In this document: piece after piece, positions 46,019 to 53,765 of the stretch
Layout of the letters: each line of letters starts with the position of its first letter
Position numbering within the stretch: position 1 is the first letter of the stretch
Source: JAPOXR01 sp965221815
GTDB lineage: Bacteria > Pseudomonadota > Alphaproteobacteria > Rhodobacterales > Rhodobacteraceae
NCBI GenBank assembly: GCA_965221815.1
Contig: OZ244915.1
Coordinates: forward strand, 1,922,001 to 1,986,000
DNA: 64,000 nt
Direction of reading: 5' to 3'
The notes under the pieces: model-generated
Told to the model about the DNA's origin: nothing
Database searches by the model: none
What the model saw: only the letters and a program-made list of their open reading frames with translations
Made by a program: the position numbers and the translations under genes

Positions 46019-46659
46019 TCACTGGAGGCCCCCGATCTTCTCGCCCCCCTCATTGACCCGCGCACAGCCCTTGCCGCCCATGAACAGGAAGTAGGTCTCG
46101 CCTGTGTGCGCGTAGTTCCGGTTGCCGGTGCTGCGCTGCACCTTGATGACCGGAATCACCAGCTCGCCGGGGCCCTGGTTGGGATTGTTGCGATCGCGGT
46201 TGCTCCAGATGTGGGCGCCGGCCTTGGGCCGCACCTCCACGATGTTCTCGCCCAGATCGCCGCCACCAAATTGGATGTGTCCGAAATTTCCTGGCGCCAC
46301 AGGATTCCAACTGTTTCGAGACCCGCCGCGCCACTCGAAATCACGGAATATGTCGGCATCCCCCAACGATTCATCTTTTTCCACATTCAAGAAGATAAGG
46401 GTCTTGAAGCTATCCCGCGTCACCTCGGAGTTGGTGCTCGACAGGATCACCTTGAAGCGGCCTGGCGTGGCATGATCGCCACAGCCGTCCACGACCCGGC
46501 TGCCGTAGACACCGGCAACCCGGGCGGTGCAGATGCTGTTGTTGCAGTCGGGCGGGGTCTGGGCGTGCGCACACGCGGCAACCACCAGGGCGGTGATGGC
46601 GGCCGCGAGGGCAATCGTCAGGCGGTCAAGGGGGGGGGGGGCAGTGTCAAGCGGGTCAT
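46019..46659 (-). CDS. Secreted protein with out-of-frame poly-C tract (phase-variable candidate)
   Basis: The ATG at 46659 has GGAGAGAG upstream and encodes MTRLTL followed by a run of 12 C. With 12 C the frame closes at TGA seven codons on. With 13 or 10 C it continues as LDRLTIALAAAITALVVAAC then AHAQTPPDCNNSIC, a good signal peptide, and on to the stop at 46019 (about 213 aa). The mature part has VAGVYGSRVVDGCGD, LIFLNVEKDESLGDA and NYAHTGETYFLFMGG; no family recognised, probably exported. A GTG at 46585 could start a shorter form without the leader. ISKra4 is inserted 68 bases upstream. Confidence 0.65.
46630..46641. repeat. Homopolymer tract of 12 G (12 C on the coding strand)
   Basis: Lies seven codons into the gene on the minus strand. 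The gene length from ATG to stop is one base short of a multiple of three, so the current tract length is the off state. Confidence 0.85.
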
Positions 46660-46726
46660 GGTCTCTCTCCGTGTGGCAGATTGTTCAATGGAGCGAGGGT
46701 ACAGCTTCCGGGGCCGGATGGCAAGG

Positions 46727-48440
46727 GGGTGTAGCCAAGTTTTTTGGTCATGCCGCGAGAGCCTGATTCGCCTTCCAGTCGAGGAGGTCGGGCAGCCTGA
46801 GGTTCAGGACGCAGCCCTTCAGCGCCAGCATGGCGTTGGCGCCCCTCCTTGACCAGCGGGTGCGGGGGCGCTTGAGCCGCAGCCCGAACGTGCGGCATCC
46901 GCTTTCCACGACCCCGCTTCCGACCTGGATGCCCCGCGCCCGGAACTCGTCGGAGCGCATTCGCTCCATGTTCCTGCGAAAATACCGGCAGCACGCGGTG
47001 ACCTCACCGTACCGGGCGCTGAACGGCTCAAGCTCCCGGACGACCTTGCCTGCCCGGCCGGCCTCGATGTCGGCCCTGACCTCCGCGAACCGCCGCTCCC
47101 GCTCCGCCCCGGCCGGCAGGATCGCCCCCACGGCGGCGGCGGCGTACTCGAGGCAGTGGAAGAGGTCGAGCACGAAGGTGACCTTCCGGCTGCCGAACAG
47201 CTCCTCGCAGGTGCCGCGTATCCACTCCGCCCCGTCGGAGACGACCACGAGCTCCCCGGCGTCGTGCAGGCCCCGCCGCCGGGCCTCGCGGTCCAGGCGC
47301 GCGGCGAAGGCCGAGGGCTCCCGGCCTCCGGAGGCCGCGGCGGCGCTGTCGATGAGGCAGGAGACGGACTCGCTGCCCCTGTCCTTCAGCGCCGCGCCGG
47401 TCTCCGGGTCACGTCCCCCGGCGGTGTCGATGACCGCCAGCTTGGCTTCCCTGGTCCTCGATGTGCCGTCAGCCTGCCTGCCCGCGACGCCCTCCGTCTC
47501 CTCTTTCCGCATCGGGAGGCCGGTCCCGTCGATGGAGAGAGACATGCGCGATTCCAGCGGCTTGCCGTCCAGCACCTCCTCCCGCTCGAAGCGCCGCGCC
47601 GCCTCGCCCAGCGCCAGCGACCAGCGCTGCAGGGAACTTGAGGAGGCGTCCAGACCCGCAAGATTCGCGATGTGCCGGCGCGCCGCCTCGAACCCCATGA
47701 ACGGAACGGTCCCGGCCATGACGCTCTCCATCCCCGGCGTGACCGTCCCGCCCTCAAGGCCCAGCGCCCGGTCCAGCGGGAAGCATCCCCCGCCGCAGGA
47801 TCCGCAGCGGAAATACGACCGCTCCACCTCGACCCGGCCGAGCCGGGTCAGGAAGGACTTCGACGCCCTCAGGTGCCGGGCCATCGGCCTGCCGCAGCCC
47901 CCGCACTCCGGCGCCGGCAGCGTCCCGTCGAGCCGCTCCAGCAGCAGCTTGAGCGCCGCCGCGCCGCCGCCGAGGGAACTGTCCCGGAGCGCCCGCTCCA
48001 CCCCGTCCAGATCGGGGGCGCCCGACGCCAGGTCCGCCGCCAGCCGAGGGAGCCGGGGGCCGAACTCGGCCGACACCGCGGCCAGCAGCGCCGGAAGCGG
48101 ACCGCCGTCCGGGCGGAGGCCCGCCAGCGGCAGTTCGTCCCGCCCTATGTCGCGGCTGCGCACCGCGCCGCCCTCGATCCAGCACCGAGTGAACCCGCCG
48201 TCATGCGCGCGCACCAGCGGCGGATGCACCGCCGCCTCGCCCTCCGTCAGTCCCTCAAGATACGCAACCGCGTCCGGATGCCGGTGTTCGTGAGTCCCGT
48301 CGTTCCGCGTCATCTCCCGCGCTCCCTGCCCAATGCCCCTTAAAGCACGCCGCCAGCCGATTCTCCCGACACTTCCCCGACACGCACGCAAAGACAATGG
48401 ACCCCAAAAACGCCAGAGTCAAAAAACTTGGGCTACACCC
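46727..48440 (-). mobile_element. ISKra4-family insertion sequence with 9-bp target duplication
   Basis: Terminal repeats GGGTGTAGCCAAGTTTTTTG at left and, reversed, GGGTGTAGCCCAAGTTTTTT at right. The nine bases ATGGCAAGG occur at 46718-46726 and again at 48441-48449. 1714 bp, complete. Confidence 0.92.
46748..48313 (-). CDS. ISKra4-family transposase
   Basis: About 521 aa. Zinc-ribbon CGGCGRPMARH and YFRCGSCGGGCFPLD, then MSLSIDGTGLPMR (catalytic Asp), the family string GTSRTREAKLAVID, VVSDGAEWIRGTCEELF, TFVLDLFHCLEYAAA and the C-terminal GSGVVESGCRTFGLRLKRPR. The ATG at 48313 (MTRNDGTHEHRHPD) matches where homologues begin; the frame stays open to 48397. Appears intact. It separates the secreted-protein gene from its original upstream DNA. 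Confidence 0.92.
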   Translation of the reverse strand: MTRNDGTHEHRHPDAVAYLEGLTEGEAAVHPPLVRAHDGGFTRCWIEGGAVRSRDIGRDELPLAGLRPDGGPLPALLAAVSAEFGPRLPRLAADLASGAPDLDGVERALRDSSLGGGAAALKLLLERLDGTLPAPECGGCGRPMARHLRASKSFLTRLGRVEVERSYFRCGSCGGGCFPLDRALGLEGGTVTPGMESVMAGTVPFMGFEAARRHIANLAGLDASSSSLQRWSLALGEAARRFEREEVLDGKPLESRMSLSIDGTGLPMRKEETEGVAGRQADGTSRTREAKLAVIDTAGGRDPETGAALKDRGSESVSCLIDSAAAASGGREPSAFAARLDREARRRGLHDAGELVVVSDGAEWIRGTCEELFGSRKVTFVLDLFHCLEYAAAAVGAILPAGAERERRFAEVRADIEAGRAGKVVRELEPFSARYGEVTACCRYFRRNMERMRSDEFRARGIQVGSGVVESGCRTFGLRLKRPRTRWSRRGANAMLALKGCVLNLRLPDLLDWKANQALAA

Positions 48441-48449
48441 ATGGCAAGG

Positions 48450-48734
48450 TCACCTTACGCGCAGGCATATCGGATCGGGCGTTTTGGAGACTCCAAAAGA
48501 ATCAACTGTGTGCCACCCCCTCCCGTGGGACATCTCCACAAAGATTGCCTTGTAACTATTCAGCACCGCAATTCGTTCCCAAGGCGCATAAACAACCAAA
48601 TGCTGTGGTTTCCAAGACAAAATCTGTCACCGGCGACTGTCAGGTCCAATAAATTGGATACGAAGCACGTACACGACCACCAGATATCCACAAAACCCCA
48701 CATCAGAACAACAGATCGTAGCTGAATAGTTACC
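48450..48734. other. Gap with a 13-bp inverted repeat
   Basis: GTAACTATTCAGC at 48552-48564 and its reverse complement at 48721-48733 enclose about 155 bases. No gene was recognised. It may be a very small decayed element. Confidence 0.45.
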
Positions 48735-48950
48735 TGAGATCTTGTCCTTGGTTATCAGATCCTCATCATCCAGGCCTGGTACGTTGGACATCACAAAGTG
48801 CAGGGCAATGCTCTTGTCGCGCGGTCCATCGGACTCCGCTCGAATATCTCGGACGACTTGCGTTAGACCTCGTAAGTTTTGTTCATTTGGAAAGAACAGA
48901 ATGATAACGGAGTCTGGCAGTTGTCGTGTACATATCCCGCTCGAATCCAT
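48735..48950 (-). pseudogene. Fragment of a ParA/MinD-like NTPase
   Basis: Reads DSSGICTRQLPDSVIILFFP then NEQNLRGLTQVVRDIRAESD and ALHFVMSNVPGLDDEDLI. The order DS..GICT.QLPD.V..LF..N.Q...G is characteristic of KGGVGKTT-type ATPases that carry a DSRTG motif. Only about 70 residues survive, bounded on one side by IS debris. The Walker A region is absent. The assignment rests on one motif. Confidence 0.4.
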
Positions 48951-48989
48951 GTGGCCAAGGCGTATTTATCTTCCGTGCCCGACTCAATA

Positions 48990-49180
48990 TCAGGACGCTT
49001 TGACAACGTCTGGGCCCGACTGACCCACAGACGGCGACACGCCCATGCCCTCCCCTCGGCCAACGACAATCGCGCGCCCCTCGCCAGGGTCGCCTGATGA
49101 TTCGTCAAAAGCAACCGATCAGAAATAAATCGTGTACAAAACCCAGCCAGAGGGGAGTCACTCCCCATCGTCTCCATCCG
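48990..49180 (+). pseudogene. C-terminal end of an ISKra4-type transposase and IS terminus
   Basis: SGRFDNVWARLTHRRRHAHA then LPSANDNRAPLARVA and a stop at 49095-49097. It closely matches the end of the remnant at 62044-63370 (SGRFDNVWAQLTHRRRHAQA). The sequence after the stop (AAACCCAGCCAGAGGGGAGT) is also shared, so it includes the IS end. Confidence 0.75.
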
Positions 49181-49206
49181 GTTGACCGGAGCGGCACAAG
49201 GGCTTA

Positions 49207-50083
49207 AGGCCCGTTGACAATTATCGTGCCGCCACCACGCCCGCCATCAGATAAATCCCGGCTGCGAAGCTTGCAAGAGTCTTGTCGTATCGCGTGGCGA
49301 GCCCCCGGAACTCCTTGATTTTCGCAAAGAAATTCTCGATTCGGTGTCGTTCCTTATAGGCGTCGCGGTCAAAATCGCGGGGCGTGCTTCGGTTCGACCG
49401 CGGCGGGATCACCGCCGTCATCTCGCGTTCTGCCAATGTGTCCAGCACCCCATCCGCGTCAAAGGCCTTGTCGCCAATCAACGTCTCACAGGTGAGATCG
49501 TCCAGGAGTTCACGCACAGCCTTGAGATCGTGAGTCTGACCGGGGAGAATCACAAACCGGATCAGATGTCCGACAGCATCGGTGAGAACCACGACCTTGC
49601 GGGTCAACCCTCCTTTTGAGCGACCGATTCCTTCCGATTCTGATCCCCCTTTTTGGCCCCGGAGGCCTTCTGGTGCGCTGGCATGATCGTGCCATCCACA
49701 GACACCATCGACAGATCCAGATCACCAGATAACTCATTGAAAATACGTTCAAAAAGATTTGCTTGGGTCCAACGCCGGAACCGTTTGAAGACACTGTTCC
49801 ACCGCCCAAAATGCGGCGGGAGGTCACGCCAGGGGGTTCCTGTTCGGAACCGCCAGAGAACTCCTTCCAGAAAAAGACGATTGTCCACCGCCGTGCACCC
49901 CGGGTCGGTCACCTTGCCCGGACACAGCGGGGCCACCCGCGCCCACATCTCATCTGTCAAAACTGTGCGATCTGCATTCATCTTGTCACCCACCTCGTCT
50001 GCTCGTGCCGCCTTTTTCGGCGTGCAATCCCGGCAAAAATACACGATAAATGCTCAAGACGCAAGGCAATTGTCAACGGGCCT
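49207..50083 (-). mobile_element. IS5-family (IS427-type) insertion sequence
   Basis: Inverted ends AGGCCCGTTGACAATT at the left and its reverse complement at the right, flanked by TA on both sides. 877 bp with two overlapping frames for the transposase. Confidence 0.85.
49221..49981 (-). CDS. IS5-family transposase made by -1 frameshift
   Basis: The first frame starts at 49981 (MNADRTVLTDEMWARVAPLC) and includes NRLFLEGVLWRFRTGTPWRD and the first catalytic Asp in MVSVDGTIMPAHQKASGAKK. The second frame, to 49221, has GGLTRKVVVLTDAVG, Asp in ETLIGDKAFDADGV and Glu in RHRIENFFAKIKEFRGLATR. A -1 slip on the AAAAAGGGGG run (49646-49655, minus strand) yields GAKKGGSESEGIGRSKGGLT, matching full-length relatives. 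This is the usual IS427-group arrangement and not damage. Confidence 0.88.
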
Positions 50084-50095
50084 TAGTTTGCAGGG

Positions 50096-50347
50096 ATGAA
50101 TGACGAACCCAACATTCACGATCTGGCCCGACAGATCGTGCGACTGGAAGGTGAACTGAAAACGTCGCGCGCGGAGAATAACACAATGGAATCACGCATT
50201 GATGCCCGTCTTGCCGGAATGGAGGCGGATATGGCCAAGCGGGAAACGGAGGCCGTCAAGCGGGAGAAACAACAACTCCTGGCCATCGCGGCGCTGATTG
50301 CCCTCGCCACCACCATTCTGGGTGTCCTGATCGGCCTACCGGGCTGA
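50096..50347 (+). CDS. Small coiled-coil protein with C-terminal membrane segment, 83 aa
   Basis: MNDEPNIHDLARQIVRLEGE opens a polar helical part with heptads up to about residue 60. Then LLAIAALIALATTILGVLIG forms one membrane helix at the C-terminus. Starts 13 bases outside the IS5 copy, so its natural promoter may have been displaced. Similar small tail-anchored or holin-like proteins occur in phage and accessory regions. No family assigned. Confidence 0.55.
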   Translation: MNDEPNIHDLARQIVRLEGELKTSRAENNTMESRIDARLAGMEADMAKRETEAVKREKQQLLAIAALIALATTILGVLIGLPG

Positions 50348-50525
50348 CCTCCCGACGCACTACGCCGCCGGGGCGAATCAAGTCCGCCCCGGCGTGTCAA
50401 TCTCCAGGGTGATTCCGGATGATATTGAAGTTGACTGAGAGACGATCAGGCCTGGGCTGTAAAAAAAACAGGTCGTGCCAACAGTGGGTTCCCGCAGTGA
50501 ACGGGCAGACCCGGGCGATCAGTGA

Positions 50526-50900
50526 TTACTTTTTTGGCTGGGTCTGAAATGTCTCCAATGTCAGCGTGGCGTCACAGAAAGTCCCGTCATACGTGCCGAC
50601 CCAGACATCATAATATCCGCTGGACGGATCCGTCACGTCAATGCGGGCATCCAGGTTCCCATTACCATCATCATCGTAGAGCCAGTTTTCCAGAGGCGTG
50701 TTGATGAGCAGGATGGAATCGCAATCACTGACCACACTGATCTCCAACGCAAACCTGTCCATCCGCGACAATGCGAAGGTGAATCGGGGGCATCAGTCAC
50801 AAACCCCGACACCTGATCGCTGCGGAAACGCATTTTACAATTTGCGATTTCGGTATCACCGCCCGCCGTGATCTGGAAACCTTCCCCAATATAGAGATCC
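50526..50900 (-). pseudogene. C-terminal beta-domain of an exported protein, frameshifted
   Basis: YIGEGFQITAGGDTEIANCK then MRFRSDQVSGFVTDAPD in one frame continues, after a shift near 50785, as RMDRFALEISVVSDCDSILL, INTPLENWLYDDDGNGNLDA and SGYYDVWVGTYDGTFCDATL. This resembles C-terminal domains attached to secreted proteases and caspase-like proteins of marine bacteria (LLVN.P...W.FDDD..G.LN...G.YD.WVGTY). The upstream part is replaced by an ISKra4 remnant. Confidence 0.55.
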
Positions 50901-50929
50901 TCACCGGTCCGTGAAGACTGCCCTCCATG

Positions 50930-51150
50930 ATCATCCAGCGCCGCAAATTCCTGACCCCACAGCCCACGGGGCCAACCCGCGAACGCATCGCGCCGATCGA
51001 TCTCCACCCGATGCGGATCCTCCCGAAACAGGCCCGCCAGATCCTCCATGAGCCCCGTATCCGGCAACTGCGGTGCGACCGTCTGCAGGGTGTTGGCGAT
51101 CCGCTGTCGCGCCTGCACCATGTCCCGATCGGTCTTGGCAACAGAGGGGT
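50930..51150 (-). pseudogene. N-terminal fragment of an ISKra4-type transposase
   Basis: VQARQRIANTLQTVAPQLPD then TGLMEDLAGLFREDPHRVEI and DRRDAFAG match the start of the remnant ending near 63370 (LPDTGLKEDLACLFREDPHQ). Upstream DNA to about 51200 is similar in both places, so an IS end is included. Confidence 0.65.
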
Positions 51151-51859
51151 CAGAGTGTTAATGAGTCCTCTGCGTGTTCCGTCTCAGAGGTCTCCATGAG
51201 GGAGAGTTTTCATGCGGGAACACTCACCAATTCCCGACCACCATGGCCAGCAATTCCACCCCGATCGGGTCAAATTCCGCCAAATCACCCCAACGCCCGC
51301 CATCAGGATTCCAAAAACCACGCATTTTCAACAGGCTGAAAATTCACAAGTCCGCCAGACGAGAACCACTCCCCACGCAGAGGCATCTGTAAAGTGGGGG
51401 TCGAGCACACCGTTTGGATTCCTGACCTGACTGGGATGCCAGTCTGTTGGAATCTCTCTGCTGAATGCCGTGGTACGGGATTTGCTCCTTCGCGCAAGTA
51501 TTACCAATTGTCTCCGGATCGAATCTTTCACCACAGTCATTGGCCAGTGACCTCGGAAACTCCAATCAAATGATTGAATATACCAAATTTCACGTCAGAG
51601 ATTTGTTTAATTCTTGCGGTTTTTATCAAATATAATATCATATGATGTGTTTTCACTTTAGTGGCTGTCCGTCCTGGCGATTCACGGACTGTCCTAAAAC
51701 CATGCGATGTGGAATGGCCTGTAAGCCGTTCCCCAAATCACCACAGCCACCCTTATCAATCCGTCAGATTCATCTGTCATTTGTCACAAATTGGTTCCGT
51801 GATTGCTGATATGTGCGGTCCCGCCGTAGCCATCGGATCTTTGTATATAAGCTCCCAAT
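51151..51859. other. Gap without a recognised gene
   Basis: Short frames only. The part around 51560-51660 is very AT-rich. A partial hairpin-repeat copy lies at 51835-51858 just before the end of the RidA gene. Confidence 0.5.
51835..51858 (+). repeat. Dispersed hairpin repeat, copy 5 (partial)
   Basis: Keeps TTTGTATATAAGCTCCCAA and a degraded GTAGCC. Directly follows (in the minus direction) the stop of the RidA gene, as copy 1 follows dctM. Confidence 0.55.
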
Positions 51860-52249
51860 TTATAGGTCGAAACAGGCAGTGGCCTCAATTTCAACCGTCA
51901 TTTCGGGCCGGGCAAATCCGGAAACAATGATGAGGGTCGAAGCGGGGGGTTCTGTTAAATCGGCAATCCACTCGTCGCGCGCACGCATGTAATCAGCAAG
52001 ATATCGACGATCAGTGACAAAAGATCTGAGGTACACCACATGCCTGCTGCTCAATCCGGCTTCAGACAGGATCGCATCAATATTGGCCAAACATTGCCGC
52101 GACTGCGCATATGTCGATTGTGGCAGAGACCCATCGGGCAGAACCCCAAGTTGGCCAGAGAGAAACAGCATCTTTCCTGACGCGGCAACGGCATGCGAAT
52201 AGTTCGCAAATGGTGGACAAATCTGCGATGGATTGTAGATCTTATGCAT
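51860..52249 (-). CDS. RidA family protein
   Basis: About 129 aa, YjgF/YER057c/UK114 fold, trimeric enamine/imine deaminase type. Marks: SHAVAASGKMLFLSGQLGVL, PDGSLPQSTYAQSRQCLANI, VVYLRSFVTDRRYLADY and the Arg-bearing loop SGFARPEMTVEIEATACFDL. I start at 52249 (MHKIYNPSQI), behind GAGGAGACC; the frame extends to 52279. Isolated gene. RidA-like members without the full active-site set also exist, so deaminase activity is probable, not certain. Confidence 0.9.
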   Translation of the reverse strand: MHKIYNPSQICPPFANYSHAVAASGKMLFLSGQLGVLPDGSLPQSTYAQSRQCLANIDAILSEAGLSSRHVVYLRSFVTDRRYLADYMRARDEWIADLTEPPASTLIIVSGFARPEMTVEIEATACFDL

Positions 52250-52994
52250 ATCTGGTCTCCTCAAAACTGTATCCGGCAAGACGCTGGGATTGATGGTTTA
52301 CGCAACGACATGATAACTCGCAATTTCTTCAATTGCTGTCCCCATGCTTGCCGCTCCGGACTCAGCGGACGAACCAGACTCTCTTTCCTGTGCCGCGCGA
52401 GATGTTCATCCACCATCAGGACTTGGAAATTGTCTGCCGCATAAATATCCCTGCCCTTTCTGTTGGGTGATTCATCCCGTTTCAGTTGATAATGCACGAC
52501 CAACCGGTTGACCGGTGGTGGGATGCCCGAATGTTTTTTGCATCACCAACGACGCTGATCCCGTTCTTGGCTTCGACGCGCTGAATGCCAGACTGCTCTG
52601 CAAGGTTTGCAGAGATCGCTGTATAGCGGCATCGTATGGTTGGCCCCTGACGCGCCAAAGGCGGTCAAAACGGCAAGATGTCGAGTGGGCCAAATGTTGT
52701 ATTCTGTGACAATCACTTATTGTGCCGACAGGTTCACCGGGCTGAACGGAAAAACCTGCGTCCACGCGGGAGAGTGCGGGAGCTTGCTTTGTCCAGCACG
52801 ACGCACAGTGGGCACCGCGCCCGCCCAAATGACTCGTCACCAATCTCATGCTCCATCACTGCTCCGGATACGGGGACTTAAGGCCAATTCTTGGAGTGTG
52901 TTTGAGACGATTCTCAGCGAAATCCTAAAATGTGATCAAAGGACCGTGAGCGGCGGATTCTGCACACATATCTGTGATTGACCCGACAATCTCT
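52250..52994. other. 745-bp gap without a recognised gene
   Basis: Frames on both strands lack family resemblance. A stretch near 52665-52700 (GGCGGTCAAAACGGCAAGAT) weakly resembles the long inverted repeat at 1426-1509, perhaps by chance. Confidence 0.4.
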
Positions 52995-53480
52995 CTAAGC
53001 GCTCCGGCGTGAGACGCTGAAGAACCACCAGGCACATCCCAACCCTGCGAGACCCACAATCACAACGAATCCGGTGACCGGGATATCGGGAAACAGAATG
53101 CGGCTCATGAGACGTCCAGGATACAGGGTGAATGCGCCGGTCAGCATCAGTGCCAGCGCGTAAAGTGACTGCATGCGATACCGATGGGCCGCGATCCGTC
53201 CGGTACGTGCATCACGTACCGCCAGACCCAATTGGCACAGCGTATAAAGACTCAGCAGATGGATCGGACTGAAGGGGCCAATCAAACGAAGAGTGTGGAT
53301 GAACAGGCCAGTTGACGACAGCACAACCATCGCCAATATCCAGGCATAACCTGCCCGCTTGTGCCAACGGTCCCGACTGCGCCTTGCGAGCGCCACCGGA
53401 CCCAACACGATGGCGCAAGTGGCCGCCACGATATGCAGCTGAATGACCAGCCCTGCGTCCAGAAATGGTTGAAGGGACAT
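52995..53480 (-). CDS. DUF2306-type membrane protein
   Basis: About 161 aa with five hydrophobic segments, inner membrane. Characteristic are QLHIVAATCAIVLGPVALAR, DRWHKRAGYAWILAMVV, FSPIHLLSLYTLCQL and AHRYRMQSLYALALMLTGAF. The conserved histidines (HK, H, HR) suggest heme or metal contact, as in related cytochrome-like membrane proteins. GGGGAGCCGGC precedes the ATG at 53480; the frame extends to 53546. Function unknown. Confidence 0.8.
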   Translation of the reverse strand: MSLQPFLDAGLVIQLHIVAATCAIVLGPVALARRSRDRWHKRAGYAWILAMVVLSSTGLFIHTLRLIGPFSPIHLLSLYTLCQLGLAVRDARTGRIAAHRYRMQSLYALALMLTGAFTLYPGRLMSRILFPDIPVTGFVVIVGLAGLGCAWWFFSVSRRSA

Positions 53481-53765
53481 GCCGGCTCCCCTTGATTGTC
53501 CATTGTCCCAAGACGTTGCCGTATCCCAAACCGCGGACGACACCAAGCCGGGCTCTCCCTAAAATTATAGTTGCAGTTAATCTGCGCCCAAATCAGCCAA
53601 TTTATGCAGGCCGTTGCACCTGTACGCTTATTGCCGAGAGCAATATTGTGCCGATTCTGTTCCCTGTCGATGCGGAAATGGTCAAGACACTCATTCGTCC
53701 CCTCCCGGCGTCGTGGCAATCGATCGCATCAAAAACACGTCCAACACCTGAAATCTTGCCGCCCT

